Shown: positions 45,113 through 54,536 of the stretch, one piece after another
Position numbering within the stretch: the first letter of the stretch is position 1
How the letters are laid out: every line of letters starts with the position of its first letter
The notes under the pieces: generated by a model
Seen by the model: the letters and a program-made list of their open reading frames with translations, nothing else
Databases searched by the model: none
Told to the model about the DNA's origin: nothing
Translations under genes and position numbers: made by a program
Origin: Deinococcus ruber
Lineage (GTDB): Bacteria > Deinococcota > Deinococci > Deinococcales > Deinococcaceae
Assembly (NCBI RefSeq): GCF_014648095.1
Contig: NZ_BMQL01000008.1
Coordinates: 62,001 to 126,000 of the forward strand
Length of the DNA: 64,000 nucleotides
Reading direction: 5' to 3'

Positions 45113-46405
45113 ATGAAAAAGCTCGTCACCCTGTCTCTGTTGGCCCTGAGTTCGCTGGCTGCCGCCCAGACGACCACCATTGAATTCTGGCATTCGTTTG
45201 GTGACGCCAAGCGCGGCGACTGGATTGCCGCCCGCGCCGATGAATACAACAAGGCTCATCCGGGCGTCAAGGTGGTGCCGAGTTACAAGGGCAGCTACAA
45301 CGACAGCCTTCAGGCCACCATCCTGGCCGCTCGCCAGAACAAGGCCCCGGCCCTGGTTCAGATTTTCGAGGTCGGCAGCCAGCTCGCGCTCGATAGCGGT
45401 GTGTTCCAGCCGGTCAGCAGCGTCAAAAACGTCGATTTTGGTGATTACATCAAACCGGTGGTGAATTACTACACCATTCAGGGCAAGGTCAACAGTCTGC
45501 CGTTCAACAGCAGCAGCCCGGTGCTGTACTTCAACAAAGACCTGATGACCAAGGCGGGCCTGAATCCCAAAGTGCCGCCCACCACCTTCGGCGGCATCCT
45601 GAAAGCCTGCGCCAAGATCGACGCAGCCAAACTGGGCATCAAGTGCATGGCCCTGACGCCCTACGGCTGGCTGTTCGAGCAGTGGATGAGCGAGCAGAAT
45701 GCAGTCCTGCTGAACGGCGGAAACGGACGCCAGAGCCGCGCCACCGGAAACAACATCGATACGCCCGCAGGCCGCGCGATCTTCCAGTTCTACAAAGACC
45801 TTCAGGATAAAGGCTACCTGACCAATACCGGCAAACTGGCCGATACCAACGGCACCGACGCCATTTTCGGCAACCAGAAAGCCGTTTTTACCATCGACAG
45901 CACCGCCGGAATCGGCAATCTGCTCGACGCCGCCAAACAGAGCGGCTTTCAGATGGGCGTGGGCGTGCTGCCCATTCCCGACGGCTCGAAGCGCAATGGC
46001 GTGGTCATCGGCGGTGCGAGCCTGTGGGTCGCCAAGAATGTGAGCAAACCCGAAGCCGAGGCAGCGCTCGATTTCGCGCTGTACATGACCAACACCGCGA
46101 ATATGGCGAGCTGGCACAAACTCACCGGTTACTATCCGGTTCGTAACAGCAGCGTCGATCTGCTGCGGAAGCAGGGCTGGTTTTCCAGCTCGCCCCTTCA
46201 GATCGTGGCCTTCAATCAGCTGCTGAACACCAGCCCCAACGTCGCCAACGCCGGAGCGCTCAACGGAGCCGCCATCCAGACGCGCACCATCATCGAGCAG
46301 GGACTTCAGAAAGTGACCAGTGGCGTGAGTGTGAAAGACGCCGCCAGTGCCACCAGCGATCAGGTGAACAGTACCCTGAGTGATTACAACAAGAACTTCA
46401 AATAA
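45113..46405 (+). CDS. sugar/glycerol-3-phosphate-type ABC substrate-binding protein, copy 1
   Basis: A 430-aa exported protein of family 1 (UgpB/MalE-like). Signal peptide MKKLVTLSLLALSSLAAAQ, then TIEFWHSFGDAKRGDW. The segment LPFNSSSPVLYFNKDLMTKA is typical of the UgpB branch, and the C-terminal part contains MASWHKLTGYYPVR. Start ATG 45113 after AAGGAGAA. By eye it is about 80 percent identical to the next gene, so it is one half of a tandem duplication. It delivers ligand to the permeases at 48068 and 49023. Confidence 0.92.
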   Translation: MKKLVTLSLLALSSLAAAQTTTIEFWHSFGDAKRGDWIAARADEYNKAHPGVKVVPSYKGSYNDSLQATILAARQNKAPALVQIFEVGSQLALDSGVFQPVSSVKNVDFGDYIKPVVNYYTIQGKVNSLPFNSSSPVLYFNKDLMTKAGLNPKVPPTTFGGILKACAKIDAAKLGIKCMALTPYGWLFEQWMSEQNAVLLNGGNGRQSRATGNNIDTPAGRAIFQFYKDLQDKGYLTNTGKLADTNGTDAIFGNQKAVFTIDSTAGIGNLLDAAKQSGFQMGVGVLPIPDGSKRNGVVIGGASLWVAKNVSKPEAEAALDFALYMTNTANMASWHKLTGYYPVRNSSVDLLRKQGWFSSSPLQIVAFNQLLNTSPNVANAGALNGAAIQTRTIIEQGLQKVTSGVSVKDAASATSDQVNSTLSDYNKNFK

Positions 46406-46544
46406 AATTCACCTCGACAATTTAAATGTTATCAATATTTTAAATACCATTCACTTAATGGGTCTGTGAATCTTCATGAGAATAGCTTCATCTGTTGCAG
46501 ACATAAGAGTATTCTTTATTACTGAGTCAAATCAGATACGATTT

Positions 46545-46556
46545 GCCGTGTCGTCC
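46545..46556 (+). repeat. isolated iteron-core copy upstream of the second binding protein
   Basis: GCCGTGTCGTCC is identical to 12 of the 18 bases of the origin iteron, 38 kb from the array. It is flanked by an imperfect inverted repeat (CAGATACGATT and AATCGGATACTG) in the leader of the second binding-protein gene. It may be chance or a recruited site for the initiator. Confidence 0.4.
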
Positions 46557-46623
46557 AATCGGATACTGTGTCCCGATCAACAGACCTGACCAGAAGGTCA
46601 GACCGCAGTGCGAGAGGAGACAC

Positions 46624-47958
46624 ATGAAGCAGACACGGCAAATTCATGGGGCTGCCCAGCCGCTTTCCCGTAAGATCATCACCCTGTCGCTGCTGGCCCT
46701 CGGGTCGGTGGCTGTCGCCCAGACGACCACCATCGAGTTCTGGCATACCTTCGGAGACGCCAAGCGCAGTGACTGGATTGCCGCCCGCGCCGACGAATAC
46801 ACCAAAGCTCATCCGGGCGTTCAGGTGAAGGCAGTCTTCCGGGGCGACTCCAACGAAACGCTCCAGTCCACCATTCTGGCCGCCCGGCAGAACAAGGCTC
46901 CGGCGCTGGTGCAGGTCGACGGTGTTGCCAGCCAGCTCGCGCTCGACAGCGGCGTGTTTCAGCCGGTCAGCAGCATCAAGAATGTGGATTTCAGCGACTA
47001 TCTCAAGCCGGTGGTCAGCTATTACACCGTCGGCGGACAGGTCAACAGCGTGCCCTTCAACAGCAGCAGTCCGGTGCTGTACTTCAACAAAGACCTGATG
47101 GTGAAAGCGGGCCTGAATCCCAAGAACCCGCCCACCACCTTCAGCGGCGTCCTGAAAGCCTGTGCCCAGTTCGACGCGGCCAAGCTGGGCATCAAGTGCG
47201 TGGCCCTGACGCCGTACAGCTGGCTGTTCGAGCAGTGGATGAGCGAGCAGAACGTGGCGCTGCTGAACAGCGGCAACGGTCGCCAGGGTCGTCCGACCGA
47301 CAACAACATCAACAGCGCGGCGGGGCGGAAGATCTATCAGTTCTACAAAGACCTTCAGGACAGGGGAGAGCTGACCAATACCGGCAAACTGGCCGATACC
47401 GTGGGCACCAACGCCATTTTCGGCAGCGGAAAGGCACTGATGACCATCAACAGTACGGCGGGTCTGGGCAATCTGCTGGACGCGGCCAAGCAGAGCGGCT
47501 TTCAGATGGGTGTGGGCGTGCTGCCCATTCCTGACGGTGTGAAGCGCAACGGCGTGACCATCGGCGGAGCCAGCCTGTGGGTCGCCAAGGGTGTCAGCAA
47601 ACCCGAAGCCGAAACCGCACTCGATTTTGCACTGTACCTGACCAATACTGCGAATATGGCGAGCTGGCACAAACTGACCGGCTATTATCCGGTTCGCACC
47701 AGCAGTGTGAATCTGCTGCGGAAACAGGGCTGGTTTTCCAGTTCGCCCCTTCAGATCGTGGCCTTCAACCAGCTGCTGAATACCGTTCCTAACGTCGCCA
47801 ACGCGGGGCCACTCAGCGGCGCGACGATTCAGACGCGCACCATCATCGAGCAGGGCATTCAGAAGGTGCTGAGCGGGCAGAGTGTCGCGAGCGCCCTGAG
47901 CAGCGCCAGCGACCAGGTCAACGCCGCTCTGGCCGATTACAACAAGAATTTCAAGTGA
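46624..47958 (+). CDS. sugar/glycerol-3-phosphate-type ABC substrate-binding protein, copy 2
   Basis: A 444-aa paralog of the preceding binding protein with a longer N-terminus (MKQTRQIHGAAQPLSRKII) before its signal helix. TIEFWHTFGDAKRSDW and LPIPDGVKRNGVTIGG are shared with copy 1; differences cluster in ligand-lobe positions such as SYYTVGGQ versus NYYTIQGK. Start ATG 46624 after GAGAGGAG. The two may have different ligand ranges but use the same permeases. Confidence 0.92.
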   Translation: MKQTRQIHGAAQPLSRKIITLSLLALGSVAVAQTTTIEFWHTFGDAKRSDWIAARADEYTKAHPGVQVKAVFRGDSNETLQSTILAARQNKAPALVQVDGVASQLALDSGVFQPVSSIKNVDFSDYLKPVVSYYTVGGQVNSVPFNSSSPVLYFNKDLMVKAGLNPKNPPTTFSGVLKACAQFDAAKLGIKCVALTPYSWLFEQWMSEQNVALLNSGNGRQGRPTDNNINSAAGRKIYQFYKDLQDRGELTNTGKLADTVGTNAIFGSGKALMTINSTAGLGNLLDAAKQSGFQMGVGVLPIPDGVKRNGVTIGGASLWVAKGVSKPEAETALDFALYLTNTANMASWHKLTGYYPVRTSSVNLLRKQGWFSSSPLQIVAFNQLLNTVPNVANAGPLSGATIQTRTIIEQGIQKVLSGQSVASALSSASDQVNAALADYNKNFK

Positions 47959-47983
47959 GCACGCCGGCCTGAACCGTCCTTCG

Positions 47984-48016
47984 GGAACTGGACACCGCCA
48001 GATCAGCGCCAGTTCC
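47984..48016. terminator. intercistronic hairpin between binding protein and permease
   Basis: GGAACTGG (47984-47991) pairs with CCAGTTCC (48009-48016). Without a T run, it is more likely a mRNA-stabilising or partial-termination element that keeps binding protein in excess over permease, as in many ABC import operons. Confidence 0.45.
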
Positions 48017-48067
48017 TGCCAGGATGGAAGCAGGCCGCCGGTTCAAACTCTCAGCAAGAGGTTTTCA

Positions 48068-49033
48068 TTGAGCCTGATCCGGACCACCGACGTCACTCCG
48101 ACCACGCCAGCAGCCCGCGCCGAGGCTGCCGCCGAAGAACACGCCACCTTCCGGGGCCGCGCACTGCCGTGGCTCTTTCTGCTGCCCACCTTTATCGTCA
48201 TCGCCGTGTTCGTGTACTACCCGGCGGCCCGCACCCTGCGCCTGAGCGTGTTCCGCTCCAATATCATCGTCGGCAACGAGCAGTTCGTGGGGCTGGGCAA
48301 TTTTCTGGAGCTGCTGTCCAGTCCGGTCTATCATCAGGTCATTCTTCAGACCCTGGTCTTCGTGGTGCTGGTGGTGGCTTTTGGGCTGCTATTCGCGCTG
48401 GGGCTGGCGTATCTGGCGAGTCGGCCCATCGCCGGGGCCAGATTTTACCGCCTGATGCTGATCTATCCGTATGCGCTGTCTCCGGCCATCGCCGGGACGC
48501 TGTGGCTGTTCCTGTTCAATCCCGAGATCGGGGCGGTCAATACGCTGCTCGACGCGCTGATCGGCATCAAACCGCGCTGGCTCGACACGCCGTTTCTGGC
48601 GTTCTTTCTGGTGGTGGTCGCGGCCATCTGGAAGGGGCTGGGCTACAACGTGGTGTTCTATCTGGCGGCGTTTCAGAACATTCCCGGCGAGATTACGGAA
48701 GCTGCCGAGATCGACGGCGCGAACGGCTGGCAGAGCTTCTGGCGGGTGGTCTTTCCGCTGCTGTCGCCCATGACGTTCTTTCTGGTCTTTACCAATATCG
48801 TGTCGGCGCTGTTCGACAGCTTCGGTCTGGTCAACATTCTGACGCGTGGCGGCCCGGTGTACGGTCAGACCGGCATCACCACGTTTCTGGTGTACCAGCT
48901 GTATGAAGACGGTTTCCGCAATTTCAAGACCGGGGCGGCGGCAGCGCAGGCGGTTCTGATGCTGCTGCTGGTGGTGTGCATCATCGTGTTGCAGTTCCGG
49001 TACGGCAACCGCAGGGTTCACTATGGCGCGTAG
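48068..49033 (+). CDS. ABC sugar permease, UgpA/MalF type
   Basis: The protein (321 aa) starts at TTG 48068 with AAGAGG 8 nt upstream. It has about six membrane helices, a family-typical RTLRLSVFRSN segment, and the EAA loop ITEAAEIDGANGWQSFWRVV (about residues 213-232). Works with the MalG-type permease that overlaps its end by 11 bp. No ATPase lies nearby; such systems often share an MsmX/UgpC-type ATPase encoded elsewhere. Confidence 0.9.
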   Translation: MSLIRTTDVTPTTPAARAEAAAEEHATFRGRALPWLFLLPTFIVIAVFVYYPAARTLRLSVFRSNIIVGNEQFVGLGNFLELLSSPVYHQVILQTLVFVVLVVAFGLLFALGLAYLASRPIAGARFYRLMLIYPYALSPAIAGTLWLFLFNPEIGAVNTLLDALIGIKPRWLDTPFLAFFLVVVAAIWKGLGYNVVFYLAAFQNIPGEITEAAEIDGANGWQSFWRVVFPLLSPMTFFLVFTNIVSALFDSFGLVNILTRGGPVYGQTGITTFLVYQLYEDGFRNFKTGAAAAQAVLMLLLVVCIIVLQFRYGNRRVHYGA

Positions 49034-49853
49034 CGGCACACGTGGACGGGGCGGCATCTGGACACACGTGATCCTGCTCGTGGCGGTCTTTGTGGTGGCT
49101 GCGCCGCTGCTGTTCGCACTCATCAAGGCGACGCAGGCGGGCGCACAGGTGAGTGGGCCGAGCCTGCTGCCGGGGCTGCATTTTCTGGAGAATGCGCGGG
49201 CGGCCTGGAACGGGGCCGGACTGGGCCGCTACATGCTGAACAGCGGCGTGGTGGCAGTGTGCGTCACGGTGGGAAAAACCACGCTGTCACTGCTGGCTGC
49301 CCTCGCCTTCGTGTACTTCCGATTTCCGCTCAAAGGGCTGGCTTTCGCGCTGGTGCTGTTTACCCTGATGTTGCCCACCGAACTGCTGATCGTGGCGCTG
49401 TTCGATGTGGTGTCGGGTACGCTGCACTGGGCCGACAGTTACGCCGCTATCATCGTGCCGTTTCTGGCCTCCGCGACGGGCACGCTGTTGTTCCGGCAGC
49501 ACTTCATGAACATTCCCGCCAGCCTGTCGGACGCGGCCCGGATCGACGGCGCGGGACCACTCACCTTCCTGAGCCGCGTGCTGGTGCCGATGAGCTGGAA
49601 TACCATTGGGGCGCTGGCCGTCATTCAGTTCGTGTCGGCCTGGGATCAGTATCTGTGGCCGCTGGTGGTCATGCAGTCCGACGACAAGCAGGTCGTTCAG
49701 GTGGGCCTGAGCAAGCTGATCGACGTGGAAAGCCAGAGCAGCTGGGGCGCGGTGATGGCGGGCGCGATTCTGGCGATCATTCCGCCGATTCTGGTCTTCA
49801 CGGCCCTTCAGGAGCAGTTTTCAAAGGGATTCTCGCTGGGTCAGGACAAGTAA
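49023..49853 (+). CDS. ABC sugar permease, UgpE/MalG type
   Basis: A 276-aa second permease subunit. It has the N-terminal membrane helix VILLVAVFVVAAPLLFALI, six predicted helices, and the EAA loop LSDAARIDGAGPLTFLSRVL (about residues 168-187). It begins inside the end of the preceding permease gene (11-bp overlap), suggesting coupled translation in a fixed ratio. Last gene of the importer operon; a terminator follows. Confidence 0.9.
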   Translation: MARSGTRGRGGIWTHVILLVAVFVVAAPLLFALIKATQAGAQVSGPSLLPGLHFLENARAAWNGAGLGRYMLNSGVVAVCVTVGKTTLSLLAALAFVYFRFPLKGLAFALVLFTLMLPTELLIVALFDVVSGTLHWADSYAAIIVPFLASATGTLLFRQHFMNIPASLSDAARIDGAGPLTFLSRVLVPMSWNTIGALAVIQFVSAWDQYLWPLVVMQSDDKQVVQVGLSKLIDVESQSSWGAVMAGAILAIIPPILVFTALQEQFSKGFSLGQDK

Positions 49854-49895
49854 GCCTGATCGCATCGAACACAGCCATCTGAACGAATTTATCTG

Positions 49896-49929
49896 AAGGG
49901 TCGAAGCGCTGCGGTGCCTCGGCCCTTTT
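49896..49929 (+). terminator. terminator of the sugar importer operon
   Basis: AAGGGTCGA (49896-49904) pairs with TCGGCCCTT with one wobble; the 3' arm runs into TTTT (49926-49929). It lies 43 bp after the last permease stop. Confidence 0.6.
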
Positions 49930-50076
49930 GCGTGCCTGGCAGCGCCCGCGCACCGCGCACGACACGTTGCCGGGCGCGTGCTGGCGGGTGCGCTGTCAGC
50001 GGCTGGTTCGGGGCATTACCGGTCTGACTGAGACGATGAAGCGTTCTAGAGACGGCTGAAGTGCAACTGTGCTGCG

Positions 50077-50784
50077 ATGACGCCGCCAGACCTCCTGATG
50101 ATCGAGGATGATGCCGACCTGGCGGCGCTGCTGCGTGCCGATCTGGAGGCCGCAGGCTACCGTGTCAGGATCGCGCCTTCCGTGATCGCGGGGTTGACGA
50201 TGGCCCGCGCCGCGTTTCCCAACCTCGTCCTGCTGGATCTGGGGCTGCCCGACGGCACCGGCAGAGAAGTCCTGGTGCGTCTGCGCCGCAGCAGCCTGAC
50301 CGTCCCCATTCTCGTCCTCACGGGCCGCGATACAGTCGAGCAGAAGGTCGATCTTCTGACGCTCGGCGCAGACGATTATCTGGTCAAGCCTGTGCATCCC
50401 CAGGAGTTGCTGGCGCGGATTGCAGGTCATCTCCGGCACCGCGCCGCCGCCGAGCTGCGAGATGAAGTGCTGACGTACCGGGGGCTGGTGGTCAGGCCCG
50501 CACGCCACCAGGCAAGCTATCAGGGGCAGCCGTTGCAACTCTCTCCAACCGAACTGAGGATGTTGACGGTGCTGCTACGCCAGCCGGGGCGGGTATTTTC
50601 GCGCGATGAGATGGCGCGGGAGCTGTGGCCGGAAGGTGGAAACACCCTCCGCAGCAACGCCGTAGACGTCCACATGGCCAATCTCCGCAAGAAACTGCGA
50701 GCCGTTCAGCTGCACGGCCTGATTAGGACGGTGAGGCAGGTCGGCTACGGCATCCGTAAAGTTCAGCCGGAACGCCTGGGATAG
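50077..50784 (+). CDS. OmpR/PhoB-family response regulator, no adjacent kinase
   Basis: A 235-aa protein with an N-terminal receiver domain (acidic pocket Glu10-Asp11-Asp12, phospho-acceptor Asp54 in LLDLGLPDG, switch Thr in VLTG, Lys about 103 in YLVKP). The C-terminal winged helix (about 130-230) contains SPTELRMLTVLL, RDEMARELWP and VDVHMANLRKKL. No histidine kinase gene follows; the downstream space holds an insertion sequence 80 bp after the stop. The kinase is either elsewhere or was lost. Confidence 0.92.
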   Translation: MTPPDLLMIEDDADLAALLRADLEAAGYRVRIAPSVIAGLTMARAAFPNLVLLDLGLPDGTGREVLVRLRRSSLTVPILVLTGRDTVEQKVDLLTLGADDYLVKPVHPQELLARIAGHLRHRAAAELRDEVLTYRGLVVRPARHQASYQGQPLQLSPTELRMLTVLLRQPGRVFSRDEMARELWPEGGNTLRSNAVDVHMANLRKKLRAVQLHGLIRTVRQVGYGIRKVQPERLG

Positions 50785-50864
50785 CTGCTTCACAGCAACC
50801 AGATTGCTGAATGCAGAGTCCCTGAACGACTCCTTTAGAGCTGATTTTTACTTGTAGATTTTAC

Positions 50865-51702
50865 TAGAGGTCATCCAGAGAATGGTCACGGTCAGCGATG
50901 TGATGACCTGAAATACTCGAGGGATGCAGTTGACCGATGAGCACTGGGCGCTGCTCGCGCCTCTGTTGACCCCACCCGAAAAGACCACCAAACGAGGTCG
51001 TCCCAGACGGGACGACCGATCCCTGCTCGAAGGCATCCTCTGGGTACTGCGCACAGGTGCCCAGTGGGATCAGCTCCCTCGCGAAGCCTACCCACCGAAA
51101 TCCACGTGTGTTGCCCGCTTCCAGGAATGGAACGACCGCACTGTGTTTCCAGCCGTGCTGGGGCGACGCTACGAGCTCTTGGAGGATCAGGGCCTGCTGG
51201 ATCTCCGCGAAGCGTTCATCGACGGCACCTTCAGTGCCGCCAAAAAGGGGGATCGGACGTCGGCCCCACCAAAAAAGGGAAGGGAACCAACATCATGATC
51301 ATGGTCGATGCGAGTGGCACGCCACTCGCGGTCCACACGACCAGCGCCAGCCCTGCCGAAGTCAAGCTCGTGCAAGACACGCTCGATGCGTCGTTCGGCT
51401 TCGATGTTCCCCAACGCCTAATCGGTGACAAGGCGTACGACAGTGATGGGTTGGATGCCGATCTCGCGGAGATCGGCATTGAGATGATCGCTCCCAACCG
51501 GAGGAACAGGAAACGCAAGACCCAGGACGGACGTCCACTGAGACGATACAAACGTCGCTGGAAGGTGGAACGGACCATCGCCTGGCTTCAGTCGTTTCGC
51601 AGGGTCCGAACCCGTGACGAAGACAAGGCCCAGCACGTTCTCGGTTTCGTCCAGTTGGCCTGCATCCTCATTTTGCTTCGCCGAATTTCTGGATAGCCTC
51701 TA
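50865..51702 (+). mobile_element. IS5-family (IS427-like) insertion sequence
   Basis: The inverted ends GAGGTCATCCAGAG (from 50867) and CTCTGGATGACCTC-like TTCTGGATAGCCTC (to 51700) are flanked by TA on each side (50865-50866 and 51701-51702), the usual target duplication. The element is 834 bp without the TA pair. It carries one transposase split over two frames. Ends and transposase look intact, so it may be active. Confidence 0.85.
50924..51696 (+). CDS. IS5-family transposase made by -1 frameshifting
   Basis: The first frame (50924-51298) has the DUF4096-type N-terminal domain (LTDEHWALLAPLL, KRGRPRRDDRSLLEGILWVL) and part of the DDE domain (FIDGTFSAAKKG). At 51271-51277 the heptamer A-AAA-AAG lies in phase, and a -1 slip continues in the second frame to 51696: MIMVDASGTPLAV, LIGDKAYDSDGL and the final KVERTIAWLQSFRR, supplying the remaining D and E residues. 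The fusion product is about 257 aa. The N-terminal domain is homologous to the tail of regulator A. Confidence 0.88.
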
Positions 51703-52573
51703 ATAAGAGCCATGAGTCATACCTGCTCCGGTAGTGTGATAAGCATTCTGAGGCGCTTTTAATGGGATTAGCTTTTAAATCGTGAGTATTATTGGCTTTT
51801 TAAGCTATGGATGCCCAAAGCCAGACTATCATATTTTATTGCCTGAAATCTCAAAAATAGCTATTCTATTGATCTTATAAAGACTTCGGAGGTTTTATTT
51901 AATCAGTGTGAAATATTTCTCCTTTGAGATTTGCAATCTTCATGAGTCTGCAAAACGATTTATTTCGCTTTACATGATCCGAGGAAACGTTTATATTTTC
52001 TTTACCAGGGCAACTGCACTGGCGAGTTGGAGTGATGATCCCTTTCCTGTAATGCGGGCACCTCGGAAGGGGGGAGCCAGTGGTGCGACCGACTATTTGC
52101 CTGCCTGATCCGGTCTCTGACTGAGAGAAGGCCCTCGAACCGATAAAATCGGCTGCTTTGCCTCTTTTACCGTTGTGTATAGAAACGAGGAGGACATTCT
52201 GGAACTCCGGGGATCTCCGGTTGACCACTGCGTCCTGCTTCTGTGCTGACTGGCACCTGAGCTTGTGCATGACTGCATCTTCTGGCTCCTCATGAGAAAC
52301 CGGAAACTGCAGCTTAAATGCGACTGGCTCTGCTGTTGTAAGTTTGCCCAGAGACAAGGACGCGGACCGCGCACATAAGAAATTCACTAACGTTGGTTAA
52401 AGTCGAACAGGTACAGGGTGGATTGAAAATTCCACTGCCTGTTGTCCGCCTTACCGCCATGTATGTCTGAAGCGTTCGTTTCTTTAGCGAAGGCCTCTGC
52501 CTTCATGTGCAACGTAATGTTTAAATTGCCTGTTCAGCTATTTACTTAGTTTAGCAGGCTATCAGGAGAAGAT
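51703..52573. other. gene-poor, lower-GC region after the IS
   Basis: About 870 bp. A minus-strand frame at 51899-52387 (162 codons) is the longest, but it has an ATG without SD, no recognisable domain and non-typical codon use, so I treat it as doubtful, perhaps the remnant of a decayed gene. The last 60 bp contain the SD AGGAGAAG of the next gene. The region looks like mobile-element debris. Confidence 0.35.
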
Positions 52574-54415
<1,842 letters not shown>

Positions 54416-54452
54416 GCAGCAACCTGAAAAACTGACGACGAGGAGTGGAAGC

Positions 54453-54493
54453 GGGGGAGAGGAGAGCTGTGTCAGGCGGCTTTCCCCTCCCCC
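54453..54493. terminator. bidirectional terminator, lipoprotein / regulator C
   Basis: The 15-nt arm at 54453-54467 pairs with 54479-54493 with about two mismatches, forming a G-rich/C-rich stem between convergent genes. Confidence 0.6.
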
Positions 54494-54536
54494 GGCCTCT
54501 GTCTGTTGCGGCCATACGGTGTCTCCTCTTCGTCTT

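Noticed and set aside
51899..52387. 162-codon minus-strand frame after the IS
   Set aside because: No SD, no domain, and atypical composition; kept only as part of the described gene-poor region.
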